In this document: piece by piece, positions 33,637 through 42,244 of the stretch | How the letters are laid out: each line of letters begins with the position of its first letter | How positions within the stretch are numbered: the stretch's first letter is position 1 | NCBI RefSeq assembly: GCF_030486595.1 | Contig: NZ_JAUJZH010000035.1 | Location: 16,855-80,854 of the forward strand | Source: Variovorax ginsengisoli | GTDB taxonomy: Bacteria > Pseudomonadota > Gammaproteobacteria > Burkholderiales > Burkholderiaceae_C | Length of the DNA: 64,000 nt | Reading direction: 5' to 3' | Program-made: the position numbers and the translations under genes | The notes under the pieces: generated by a model | What the model saw: the letters and a program-made list of their open reading frames with translations, nothing else | Told to the model about the DNA's origin: nothing | The model's database searches: none

Positions 33637-34740
33637 ATGACCGCCGAATGCCTCAAGCACCAATCCCAGTCCTTCGCTTGGAAGGCGTCCTCTTTCAAAA
33701 GCTCGGCCGACTACAGTCTCAAACTCAGCGAGGCCGAGCAGACGGAGATCATCGCAGCCGTGCGCGCCTTGCCCGACGTGAGCCGGCCGCAAGGCACAGA
33801 CGCGGCCGCTTTCGCAATGACGTCGCTGACGCCGCGACTCCAGGCCGCCTATGAGGAGGTGCGCAGCGGTCGAGGTTTCGTCGTCATCCGCGGCCTGCCG
33901 GTCGACAGCCTGAGCAAGGACGAGTTCGTCGCGGCGGTCTGGGGCGTCGGCCAGCATTTCGGCCATGCACTGTCGCAGAACACGAGTGGCGACCTGATCG
34001 GCCACGTGGTCGACGCGACGGCGGAAGACGCGACGCCGCGCATGTACCGCAGCAACCTCGAGCTGCGTCCGCACAACGACATCACGGCGATGATCTCGCT
34101 GGCCTGCTGGCACAAGTCCGAGACCGGCGGTGCATCGGTCATCGTGAGCGCGGTGACCGTGCACGATGCGCTGTGCAAGGACCATCCGGAAGTACTGGCT
34201 GCGCTCTATCGTGGCTTCCACTACCACCAGGTCGGCGAAGAAGCGCCAGGTGAGCCGCCCGTGACCCGGCAGCGCGTACCGCTCTTCGCGGTGCGCGACG
34301 GGCAGCTCAGCTCGCGCTACCTGCGCTCCAACCTGGTCGCCGGACATCGTGCGCTCGACATGCCGTTGACCGATGAAGACATCACCGCCCTCAACACCTT
34401 CGATGCGGTCGCCACCGCGCCGGAGAACCGGCTGGCCTTCTTCCTGGAACGCGGCGACATGCTGGTCGTCAACAACTACACCGTGATGCACGCGCGCACC
34501 TCGTTCAAGAACTACCCGGAACCGGAGCGCAAGCGGCATCTGGTGCGGCTCTGGATGGATCGCCCCGGCTTTCGCGATGTGCCCGGCGAATACATCTTCC
34601 ACGAGGTCAACGGGGTGCCGAAGCGCGAAGGCAAGAGTGCTTCGCTCAACTTCAAGAAGCTCTATGCGGACGATCCCGTGGCGAGCGGCGGCGTGGCCGA
34701 CCTCAAGGTGACCGACGAAATGGCGGCGAGCAACGTTTGA
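33637..34740 (+). CDS. TauD/TfdA-family 2-oxoglutarate dioxygenase 1
   Basis: A 367-residue Fe(II)/2-oxoglutarate dioxygenase. The facial triad is visible as H146 and D148 in PHNDITAM and H285 in VMHARTSF, and the 2-oxoglutarate Arg lies in the RHLVRLWMD segment. It is longer than TauD (~280) because of a 60-residue N-terminal extension and a C-terminal tail, as in the clavaminate-synthase-like/gamma-butyrobetaine-type branch. Substrate is unknown. It sits between a Bug receptor and a LysR gene on the same strand. Confidence 0.86.
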   Translation: MTAECLKHQSQSFAWKASSFKSSADYSLKLSEAEQTEIIAAVRALPDVSRPQGTDAAAFAMTSLTPRLQAAYEEVRSGRGFVVIRGLPVDSLSKDEFVAAVWGVGQHFGHALSQNTSGDLIGHVVDATAEDATPRMYRSNLELRPHNDITAMISLACWHKSETGGASVIVSAVTVHDALCKDHPEVLAALYRGFHYHQVGEEAPGEPPVTRQRVPLFAVRDGQLSSRYLRSNLVAGHRALDMPLTDEDITALNTFDAVATAPENRLAFFLERGDMLVVNNYTVMHARTSFKNYPEPERKRHLVRLWMDRPGFRDVPGEYIFHEVNGVPKREGKSASLNFKKLYADDPVASGGVADLKVTDEMAASNV

Positions 34741-34808
34741 GGGGCGCAAGCGCGGGTGCGCCTCGCTTCGGTTAGGGTTCGCGCATCGACACCAACCGGG
34801 CGACCGAC

Positions 34809-35711
34809 GTGAACCTGCGAGAGATGGAAGTTTTTCGTGCCGTGATGCTGAGCGGCACCGTCAAGGGTGCAGGCGCGCTCATGCACATCTCGCAGCCGGC
34901 CGCGAGCAAGCTGCTGGCGCTGGCCGAGCGCCATGCGGGCCTGCGCCTCTTCGAGCGGGTGCGCGGCCGGCTGATTCCAACGCAGGAAGCGCACCAGCTC
35001 TATCCGGAGATCGAGGCGGTATGGAAAAGCATGGAGAAGGCGCGCTCGGTCACGCGCGAACTGGCGGCGCCGCGGGGCGGGAGCCTTCGCATCGCGAGCA
35101 CGGCGCGCTTCTGCACCTTCCTGCTGCCGCAGGCAGCGACGGCGTTGTACGCGACGTTCCCGCAGTTGAGCATCCACGTCGACATGGTGATGCCGCATCT
35201 CGTGACCGACGCGGTCGCACGCGGCATGTGCGACATCGGCCTGGAGATGCTGCCCACGGCGCATCCCGAGCTGGAAGTCGTGCGCACGCTGCACTGCGGC
35301 CTCGTCTGCGTGATGCCCGAGGGCCATCGCCTGGCACGCCGGAAGGTCGTCAAGGCCGAAGACCTTCGCACGGAACGCCTGATCGCCTTGTCGCAGGCAC
35401 CGCCCTTCGGCCATCTGCTCGAGCAGGTATACGGCGGCCAGATGCAAGGCATCCGCGTCGACCTGGAGGTGACCTCCGGCACGGTCGCGTGCTGGTTCGC
35501 GCAGGCCGGCGCCGGCATTGCCTTGCTCGATGCGCCGACGGCAGCGGGTGGCGCCTTCAAGGGGCTCGTCGTCCGGCCGTTCTCCCCGAGCCCACGCATT
35601 CCGGTGCAGATCCTGCGCGGCAAGCATCGTTCGATGACGCCCGCCGCACGCGAGTTCTGCGAAGGATTCGAGCGGCTTTGGAAGCAGCACGTCGCACCTG
35701 TGAGGCGCTGA
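34809..35711 (+). CDS. LysR-family transcriptional regulator
   Basis: A 300-residue LTTR, starting with GTG at 34809. The winged helix is LREMEVFRAVMLSGTVKGA then SQPAASKLLALAERH, followed by the effector-binding domain with AGAGIALLDAPTA near residue 235. It lies 68 bases after dioxygenase 1 and 66 bases before an SDR, all rightward. The T-N11-A palindrome at 32438-32458 is a plausible target. Confidence 0.9.
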   Translation: MNLREMEVFRAVMLSGTVKGAGALMHISQPAASKLLALAERHAGLRLFERVRGRLIPTQEAHQLYPEIEAVWKSMEKARSVTRELAAPRGGSLRIASTARFCTFLLPQAATALYATFPQLSIHVDMVMPHLVTDAVARGMCDIGLEMLPTAHPELEVVRTLHCGLVCVMPEGHRLARRKVVKAEDLRTERLIALSQAPPFGHLLEQVYGGQMQGIRVDLEVTSGTVACWFAQAGAGIALLDAPTAAGGAFKGLVVRPFSPSPRIPVQILRGKHRSMTPAAREFCEGFERLWKQHVAPVRR

Positions 35712-35777
35712 ACTCGTGATCTCCAGCCGTCGGAAACGGCGTGCCTGCGGGTATTCCCTTTGTTGACGAATCATTAA

Positions 35778-36620
35778 ATGAGCAATCAAATAGAGGACAT
35801 GAAAGCAAGCGAACTGTTCAACGTCGAAGGCCGCGTCGTCGCCATCACGGGTGCCGCCGGCGGCATCGGGCTGGCCTACGCCGAGGTGATGGCGGCCAAC
35901 GGTGCCAAGGTCAATCTCATCGACATCGATCCGCTGGCACTGACAGTTGCCGTCGGACGGCTCCGGGCCGACGGCAGCGAAGTCCACGGCGAGTTCGCCG
36001 ACGTGACGAAGCCCGACACGGTTCGCCAGGCCTTCGCCAACATCGTCGAGCGCCACGGCCGCCTCGACGTCGTGTTCGCCAATGCGGGGATCAGCGGCGG
36101 CCCGGGCTTCCTCAACGGTGCCGGCGAACGCAATCCCGCCGGCGCGATCGAGAATCTCTCGCTCGACGTATGGGAACGCGTCATCGCGACCAACACGACC
36201 TCGGTCTTCCTCACCCTGCAAACCGTCGTGCCGTACATGAAGCAGCAGCAGGGCGGCGGACGCATCATCGTCACCAGCTCGATCTCGGCATCGAAGACCG
36301 AGACGCTGGTCAGTTCGATCTATGCGACCTCCAAGGCGGCCGTCGGTTACCTGGTGCGGCAGGCCGCCCATGAACTCGCCAAGTACGACATCCTGGTCAA
36401 TGCGATCTCGCCCGGCCCGGTCATCACCAACATCGGCGGCGGAAGGCTCAAGGATGCCGACGCGCGCAAGCCTTTCGAGCGCGCTGCGCCGCTCGGGCGT
36501 ATCGCCACCACGCAGGACCTTCAAGGCGCCGCGCTGTATCTCGCTTCGCCCGCGTCGAGTCTGGTCACCGGGGCGCAGATCCTCATCGACGGCGGCACGG
36601 CGCTCGGCCCGGCTGATTGA
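35778..36620 (+). CDS. SDR-family oxidoreductase
   Basis: A 280-residue classical SDR with TGAAGGIG, FANAGISGG, catalytic Ser in TSSISAS and YATSK. The C-terminal GAQILIDGGTALGP is standard. The start is uncertain: ATG 35778 has no ribosome site. A TTGACG (35763-35768) and TCAAAT (35786-35791), 17 bases apart, would place transcription near 35798, just ahead of an alternative ATG at 35799 (MKASELFNVEGR), a typical SDR beginning. Its role in the dioxygenase cluster is probably oxidation of an alcohol intermediate. Confidence 0.86.
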   Translation: MSNQIEDMKASELFNVEGRVVAITGAAGGIGLAYAEVMAANGAKVNLIDIDPLALTVAVGRLRADGSEVHGEFADVTKPDTVRQAFANIVERHGRLDVVFANAGISGGPGFLNGAGERNPAGAIENLSLDVWERVIATNTTSVFLTLQTVVPYMKQQQGGGRIIVTSSISASKTETLVSSIYATSKAAVGYLVRQAAHELAKYDILVNAISPGPVITNIGGGRLKDADARKPFERAAPLGRIATTQDLQGAALYLASPASSLVTGAQILIDGGTALGPAD

Positions 36621-36630
36621 GGCCAACCCC

Positions 36631-37335
36631 ATGAACACCCGAAACAACGCCAGCGACCTCCGCTTGCCAACCCCTGTCCAGATCACTTCGCCCGACGGGC
36701 ACGCCTTCGGCTGCTGGGTCGCTCCAGCCGAAGGAACGCCGCGCGGGGCGGTCGTCGTGCTGCAGGAAATCTTCGGCGTCAATGCCCATATCCAGTCGGT
36801 CTGTGCACGGCTCGCCAAAGAAGGCTACGACGCCTACGCGCCCGCGCTCTTCGATCGCCTGCAGCCCGGCTTCACGTCCGGCTACAGCCAGGAAGAGGTT
36901 GCGCAAGCGCTCAAGCTCCTGCCGCGGCTCGACTGGCCCGCGATGGTGGCCGACACACTCGCAACCGTGGACCTTGCGAGGCAGACCCGGGACTCCGTCG
37001 CCCTGATGGGCTTCTGTCTCGGCGCCTCGGTCGCGTGGATGGCGGCACAGCGCCGGCCCGGCATCGCGGCCGTGGTCGGCTACTACGGCGGCCAGATCGT
37101 CCAGCACCTCGACCGGCCGGCGCAGAGCCCGACCCTGCTGCACTACGGCGAAACCGACCACACGATACCGATGGCCGATGTGGAGCGCATCCGCTCGGCG
37201 CGGCCCGAGTGCGAGCTTCACGTCTACGCGGCGGGCCATGGCTTCAACTGCGATGCGCGCGCTTCGTACGAGCCGGCGTCGGCGACGCTGGCCTGGGACC
37301 GCTCGATCCGCTGGCTCGCGGCGCACAGGGGGTGA
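36631..37335 (+). CDS. Dienelactone hydrolase family protein
   Basis: A 234-residue alpha/beta hydrolase with the DLH triad C129 (GFCLGAS), D176 (GETDHTIP) and H203 (AGHGFNCD). The N-terminal VVLQEIFGVNAHIQ is diagnostic. DLHs open dienelactones of chlorocatechol-type pathways, but many family members act on other esters or lactones. It lies 10 bases after the SDR and 5 before marR. Together with the TfdA-type dioxygenases it hints at breakdown of an aryl ether or lactone; no ring-cleavage dioxygenase is in the window. Confidence 0.88.
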   Translation: MNTRNNASDLRLPTPVQITSPDGHAFGCWVAPAEGTPRGAVVVLQEIFGVNAHIQSVCARLAKEGYDAYAPALFDRLQPGFTSGYSQEEVAQALKLLPRLDWPAMVADTLATVDLARQTRDSVALMGFCLGASVAWMAAQRRPGIAAVVGYYGGQIVQHLDRPAQSPTLLHYGETDHTIPMADVERIRSARPECELHVYAAGHGFNCDARASYEPASATLAWDRSIRWLAAHRG

Positions 37336-37340
37336 CTTTG

Positions 37341-37838
37341 ATGGACAAGAAGCTCGAGCCCCGCGACGGTGCCCTGGCCCTGCTCGCCGCCCCGATCGCG
37401 CCGCTGGCCGACGAGTACATCGCTGTCCTGGTCATGAGCCTGGCTGGCCGGCTCAACCGCGGCGCGTCGAACTACTACCTGAAGCAATTCGACATCAGCA
37501 TGGTCGACTACAGAATCGTGCTGGCGCTCGGGCTCGCGAAGAACCTGAACATCAGCGCGGTGGCGGCTTCGGCCGACGTCGACAAGGCGGCGGCGAGCCG
37601 CAGCCTCCGCGCGCTGGAGCAGCGCGGCGTGGTCGAGCTGGAGCAGACCGCGACCCGGGGCCGCGCGGCCATCGTCCACCTCACCGAGGCCGGCCGCGAG
37701 CTCGAACGCGCACTCAAGAAATCGTCGCGACAGCGCGAGCGCCGCTTCGTCGCCGGCCTGTCCGAGGACGAGCGCAAGCATGCGGTCGCGCTGCTCAAGA
37801 AACTCATCGCCGGCGTACCGCACATGAACAAGGAATGA
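37341..37838 (+). CDS. MarR-family transcriptional regulator
   Basis: A 165-residue winged-helix protein. DNA-binding region: NISAVAASADVDKAAASRSLRALEQRGVVELEQ, followed by the wing ATRGRAAIVHLT (about 68-115). It lies 5 bases after the dienelactone hydrolase gene and 6 bases before dioxygenase 2, so it is inside the operon and could act as a ligand-released autorepressor. No palindrome with MarR geometry was identified near it. Confidence 0.86.
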   Translation: MDKKLEPRDGALALLAAPIAPLADEYIAVLVMSLAGRLNRGASNYYLKQFDISMVDYRIVLALGLAKNLNISAVAASADVDKAAASRSLRALEQRGVVELEQTATRGRAAIVHLTEAGRELERALKKSSRQRERRFVAGLSEDERKHAVALLKKLIAGVPHMNKE

Positions 37839-37844
37839 TCTTCC

Positions 37845-38729
37845 GTGACATCGATCTACGACAACCCCCTGAAATTCAAGCGCATCGAGGTCCGCCCGAT
37901 GAACAGCACCATCGGCGCCGAGATCCATGGCGTCGACCTGACCCGTCCGCTCGACGAGCAGACCTGGCAGGAGGTGCGGCAGGCTTTCGCCGACTACCTC
38001 GTCGTCTATTTTCCGAATCAGCCCCTGACGCACGACCAGCATCTGGCGTTCAGCGAGCGCTTCGGTCCGCTGATGGCGATGCCGCAGCTGCTGTCGGTCG
38101 AAGGCTACGAGCAGGTCCACATCATCAAGCGCGACGCCGACGACAGCAGCCGCGTGATCGGCGAGAGCTGGCATTCGGACAGCACCTACTTCGAGTCGCC
38201 GCCGGCCGCGGTGATCATGCGCTCGGTCACGGTGCCCGAGTTCGGCGGCGACACCGGCTTTCTGAGCATGTATGCGGCATACGAAACGCTGTCGCCCAAG
38301 CTACGCTCGCTGCTCGACGGGCTCCAAGTGGTGCACAGCGCGACGCGCATCTACGGTTCAGCCTATCACGCGCAGAAGAAGAAGTTCAGCTCGGTCAACG
38401 CACGCACCGATCTCGACATCGAAGCCGGCGACCGCGAGCAGATCCATCCGGCGGTGTGCACGCATCCGATCTCCGGCCGCCGCTTCCTGTACCTGAACCA
38501 GGTCTATGTGCAGCGCTTCGAAGGCATGACGGAGGCCGAGAGTCAGCCGCTGCTGCGCTTTCTTTACGACCACGCCGCGCGCTTCGAGAACACCTGCCGC
38601 GTTCGCTGGCAGAAGGATCAGGTGCTGATCTGGGACAACCGTTGCACGATGCACAAGGCCATTCCGGACTACATCGGCCGCGCCCGATACATGACTCGCA
38701 CGACCGTCGCCGGCCAACCGCCGCGCTGA
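37845..38729 (+). CDS. TauD/TfdA-family 2-oxoglutarate dioxygenase 2
   Basis: A 294-residue dioxygenase with iron ligands H110 and D112 (WHSDSTY) and H270 (CTMHKAIPD), and the 2-oxoglutarate Arg at 281/285 in RARYMTRTTVAG. The N-terminal IGAEIHGVDLTRPLD and the GGDTGFLSMYAAYETL block match the taurine/2,4-D dioxygenase branch closely. GTG at 37845 is the start. It is immediately followed by a taurine/nitrate-type ABC importer, so its substrate is probably what that importer brings in: a sulfonate or aryloxy-alkanoate-like compound by family precedent. Confidence 0.9.
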   Translation: MTSIYDNPLKFKRIEVRPMNSTIGAEIHGVDLTRPLDEQTWQEVRQAFADYLVVYFPNQPLTHDQHLAFSERFGPLMAMPQLLSVEGYEQVHIIKRDADDSSRVIGESWHSDSTYFESPPAAVIMRSVTVPEFGGDTGFLSMYAAYETLSPKLRSLLDGLQVVHSATRIYGSAYHAQKKKFSSVNARTDLDIEAGDREQIHPAVCTHPISGRRFLYLNQVYVQRFEGMTEAESQPLLRFLYDHAARFENTCRVRWQKDQVLIWDNRCTMHKAIPDYIGRARYMTRTTVAGQPPR

Positions 38730-38771
38730 GATTCCATTGAGCCGACCCAGCCCCCACCGAGGACACTCTCC

Positions 38772-39761
38772 ATGAAAAGCAAGCTCTTTCGCAGAACCTT
38801 CGTCGCCGTCGCGGCCCTCGCCGCTGGCGCCATGGTCGCCGGTGCCGGCCTGATGTCGGCTTCACCGGCCATGGCGCAGGCCGCACCCGCGCTCACCACC
38901 GTCAATGCCGGCTTCGTGCCCGTGACCGACGTGGCGGCGCTCTACCTCGGAGAGGAGGTCGGCATCTGGAAAAAGCACGGCCTGCAACTCAAGGCCAACG
39001 TGGCATCGACCGGCGCCGTACCGTCCGTCATGAGTGGTGAATACCACTTCGGCTTCACCGCGCTGGTCAATGTTCTGCAGGCACGCGACAAAGGCCTGCC
39101 GCTCAAGATCATCGCGGCCGGCTCGAGTTCGACCGGCGTGAAGGGCGCCGACGTGACGATGATCCACGCCGGTCCGCAAAGCGGCATCAAGTCGGCCAAG
39201 GATCTCGAAGGCAAGACGGTCAGCGTGAACGCGCTCAACGGCCTGCTGCAGATGCTCGGCAAGGCGGCCGTGAAGGCCGACGGCGGCGACCCGGCCAAGG
39301 TGCGCTTCATCGAACTGGGTTTCGCGGAAGCACTCGCCGCGCTGCAGGCCGGGAAGATCGATGCGATGGTCGGCGCCGAACCTTTCGGCACCGCGGCGAT
39401 CGCAGCCGGTTTTCCGCCGATCGCTTCGCCTTACCAGTCGATGTCGACCAAGAGCATGCTGACCTCGTCGTACTTCACGAGCGAGCCGCAGATCAAGGCC
39501 AATCCCGAGCTGTTCAAGAAGATTCGAGCCGCCATCAACGAATCGCTCGACTACGCGCAGAGCCATCCGGACGAAGTGCGCAAGCAACTGCCCAAGTTCA
39601 CCAAGCTCGGTCCCGATGTGGCGGCCAAGCTGATCCTGCCGCGCTACCTGACCGACGTCCCGCGCGAGTCCGTCGAGATGTTCTCCAAGACCGGCAACGA
39701 GTTCGGCATGCTCAGCAAGCCCGCCGCGTACGACGTCGTGGTCTGGACCGAAGGCAAGTGA
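38772..39761 (+). CDS. ABC transporter substrate-binding protein (NitT/TauT/SsuA type)
   Basis: A 329-residue receptor with a signal peptide ending near SPAMA-QAAP (about residue 36). The mature part has VAALYLGEEVGIWKKHGL, a serine/glycine ligand loop, DLEGKTVSVNALNGLLQ and the AALQAGKIDAMVGAEPF block typical of the SsuA/TauA fold. It precedes two permeases and an ATPase, with GTGA overlap to the first permease. Probable ligand: a sulfonate, aryl acid or other dioxygenase-2 substrate. Confidence 0.88.
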   Translation: MKSKLFRRTFVAVAALAAGAMVAGAGLMSASPAMAQAAPALTTVNAGFVPVTDVAALYLGEEVGIWKKHGLQLKANVASTGAVPSVMSGEYHFGFTALVNVLQARDKGLPLKIIAAGSSSTGVKGADVTMIHAGPQSGIKSAKDLEGKTVSVNALNGLLQMLGKAAVKADGGDPAKVRFIELGFAEALAALQAGKIDAMVGAEPFGTAAIAAGFPPIASPYQSMSTKSMLTSSYFTSEPQIKANPELFKKIRAAINESLDYAQSHPDEVRKQLPKFTKLGPDVAAKLILPRYLTDVPRESVEMFSKTGNEFGMLSKPAAYDVVVWTEGK

Positions 39762-40621
39762 TCGTGGCCGCGAGCAACGGACTGGCAGGGAACGACGCGG
39801 TGCCGCGAATGACGCCGGCTGCTCGCAATCGCGCCTTCGACACGGCCGCGAGCAAGCGTTGGCTGGGCAGCATGACCGGTATCTTGTTGCTCGCATCTTT
39901 GTGGGAGATCGCACCGCGCGCGGGCTGGCTCAGCCGCGACTTCTTCCCGCCGCTGTCGGTCGTCCTGGGGCGCCTGTCGGTGCTCGTGACGACCGAGGAA
40001 TTCTGGGGCTTCGTCGCCAGCACCATTCGCACCTGCGTGCTGGGACTGGCCATTGCGGCCATTGCCGGCGTGCTCATCGGTCTGGCCATCGGACTCACGC
40101 CAGGTGCTCGCAAGTACACGCATTCGACCATCGAGTTCTTGCGGCCGATTCCATCGGTCGCGCTGATTCCGGGCGTGATCCTGCTGTTCGGTGCGCGCTA
40201 CCAGTCGGGCGTCGTGCTCATCACCTACGCGGCCTTCTGGCAGGTCCTGCTGCAGATGCTCTACGGCCTGAACGACATCGACAGCGTGGCGCGCGACACC
40301 GCGCGCACCTTCCGTTTCAGCCGCTTCGGCTATGTGCGCCACGTGGCCTGGCCGACCCTGCTGCCCTACCTGTTCACCGGCTTGAGGCTCGCCGCCGCCA
40401 TGGCGCTGGTGCTGGCAGTGACGGCAGAGATGGTCATCGGCAGCCAGGGCGTCGGTCGCGGCATCGTGGTGGCGCAGGCTTCCAACGCCACAGCCGAGGC
40501 CTACGCCTATGTGCTGGTGGCGGGCCTGATGGGGGTGGCCATCAACTTGGCGGCGCGGCTGCTGGAGCGTCGCCTGCTTCAATGGCATCCGAGCGTGCGC
40601 AATACCGGGGGTGCGCGATGA
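39758..40621 (+). CDS. ABC transporter permease (SsuC/TauC type) 1
   Basis: A 287-residue permease with about six hydrophobic segments. The EAA-like loop reads TARTFRFSRFGYVRHVAWPTLLPYL. GTG at 39758 overlaps the receptor stop (GTGA); a second GTG lies 6 bases on. The N-terminal ~35 residues are hydrophilic and could be a mis-extended start. It acts with the next permease as a heterodimer. Confidence 0.88.
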   Translation: MIVAASNGLAGNDAVPRMTPAARNRAFDTAASKRWLGSMTGILLLASLWEIAPRAGWLSRDFFPPLSVVLGRLSVLVTTEEFWGFVASTIRTCVLGLAIAAIAGVLIGLAIGLTPGARKYTHSTIEFLRPIPSVALIPGVILLFGARYQSGVVLITYAAFWQVLLQMLYGLNDIDSVARDTARTFRFSRFGYVRHVAWPTLLPYLFTGLRLAAAMALVLAVTAEMVIGSQGVGRGIVVAQASNATAEAYAYVLVAGLMGVAINLAARLLERRLLQWHPSVRNTGGAR

Positions 40622-41397
40622 TCCCGTCCTTCCTGCGCAAGTTGGTGGTCGAGCTGGCGCTGCCGCTGATCCTCTTCGCCCTGCTCTATGCGCTGAGCGC
40701 CGACTCGACCAACTTCTACTTCCCGCCACTCGCCGCCGTGCTCGAAAAGTTCAACGGCCTGTGGCTCGGGCCGCGCTTCTTCTCCGACGTCGTTCCGAGC
40801 TTCCAGCGGCTGATGGCGGGCTACCTGATCGCCAGCCTCCTGGGTACGGCCATCGGCATCGTCATCGGCAGCCACGCCGGCGTTCGCCGCGCGGCCGAGC
40901 CGGTGCTGGAGTTCTTCCGTGCGGTGCCGCCCGTCGCCATGATCCCTCTGCTGATCATGAGCATGGGCTTCGGCGACGCGATGAAGATCACCGTCATCGT
41001 GGCGGGCGCGATCTGGCCGATCCTGCTCAACACGGTCGAAGGCGTCAAGGCGGTCGACTCGGTGCTCGATGACACCTGTCGCACCTACCAGATCAAGGGC
41101 CTGGCGCGACTCTGGCACTTCATCCTGCCGGCGGCGTCGCCCCAGATCATCGTCGGCATGCGTCTAGGGCTGTCGATCGGCATCGTGCTGATGGTCATCA
41201 GCGAGATGTTCGCGGCGCTCGACGGGCTGGGCTCGGCCATCATCTACTTCCAGCGCAGCTACGAGATTCCGCAGATGTGGAGCGGCGTGCTGATGCTCGG
41301 CCTCTTCGGCTTCGGGCTGTCGATGGCCTTCAGGCTGTTCGAGCACCACGTGCTCGGCTGGTACTACGGAATGCGCAATCTCGAAAGAAAGAGCTGA
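40618..41397 (+). CDS. ABC transporter permease (SsuC/TauC type) 2
   Basis: A 259-residue permease with VLEFFRAVPPVAMIPLLIMSMG and the coupling loop CRTYQIKGLARLWHFILPAASP. The start overlaps the previous stop (ATGA). It is the partner of the first permease and is followed 4 bases later by the ATPase. Confidence 0.9.
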   Translation: MIPSFLRKLVVELALPLILFALLYALSADSTNFYFPPLAAVLEKFNGLWLGPRFFSDVVPSFQRLMAGYLIASLLGTAIGIVIGSHAGVRRAAEPVLEFFRAVPPVAMIPLLIMSMGFGDAMKITVIVAGAIWPILLNTVEGVKAVDSVLDDTCRTYQIKGLARLWHFILPAASPQIIVGMRLGLSIGIVLMVISEMFAALDGLGSAIIYFQRSYEIPQMWSGVLMLGLFGFGLSMAFRLFEHHVLGWYYGMRNLERKS

Positions 41398-41401
41398 AGC
41401 C

Positions 41402-42244
41402 ATGAGCGCTGTCATGAACAACCCGCAACTCGAAGTCGGCTCCTCCGGCGCTCCCGCCGCGCCGGTGGTGTCGGTCCAGCATCTCAACAAGGTCTACGAA
41501 TCGAAGGAGCGGCGCGTCGAAGCCATCGGCGACCTGAGCTTCGAGGTGCGGCATGGCGACTTCACCTGCATCGTCGGCCCCTCGGGGGCCGGCAAGACCA
41601 CCTTGCTGAAGTGCCTGTCGGGCCTGCTGGCGCCGACGCGCGGCACCATCCGCGTGAACGGGCACGACGTGACATCGCCGCCCGAGGAGATGGCCATCGT
41701 GTTCCAGGAATACGGCCGCAGCCTGTTCCCGTGGAAGACGGTGCGCGAGAACGTCGAGCTGCCCCTGCGCGAGCGCAAGGTGCCCAAGGACCAGCGCAGG
41801 CGCATGGTCGATGCAGCGCTGGAGGCCGTGGCGCTCGCGGGCGTCGGCGATTCGTATCCGTGGCAACTGTCGGGCGGCATGCAGCAGCGCGTCGCGATCG
41901 CGCGCGCCGTCGCCTACCAGCCCAAGGTGATGGTGCTCGACGAGCCTTTCGCCGCGGTCGATGCGCAGACGCGCGCCGACCTCGAAGACCTCATGCTGCG
42001 CCTGTGGAGCGAGCTCGACCTGACCGTGATCTTCGTCACCCACGACATCGACGAGGCCGTGTACCTCGGCCAGCGGGTCCTGGTGCTGTCGTCGTCACCG
42101 ACTCGGGTGCTCGATGACGTGCCCATCGACATCGCCGGGCCGCGCACGCAGGCGCTGACCCGGGTCGAACCCGGCTTCGCGGAACTGCGAACGCGTGTCT
42201 ATCAGGGCATCCAGGCCGCCAAGGCGAAGAAGGTCGCCGCATGA
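41402..42244 (+). CDS. ABC transporter ATP-binding protein (SsuB/TauB type)
   Basis: A 280-residue ATPase with Walker A GPSGAGKTT, Q-loop VFQEYGRSLFPW, signature LSGGMQQR, Walker B VMVLDEPFAAVDAQTR and His switch FVTHDIDEAV. This set is typical of the nitrate/sulfonate/taurine importers. Its stop overlaps the following Bug receptor start (ATGA), so the receptor is cotranscribed. Confidence 0.92.
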   Translation: MSAVMNNPQLEVGSSGAPAAPVVSVQHLNKVYESKERRVEAIGDLSFEVRHGDFTCIVGPSGAGKTTLLKCLSGLLAPTRGTIRVNGHDVTSPPEEMAIVFQEYGRSLFPWKTVRENVELPLRERKVPKDQRRRMVDAALEAVALAGVGDSYPWQLSGGMQQRVAIARAVAYQPKVMVLDEPFAAVDAQTRADLEDLMLRLWSELDLTVIFVTHDIDEAVYLGQRVLVLSSSPTRVLDDVPIDIAGPRTQALTRVEPGFAELRTRVYQGIQAAKAKKVAA

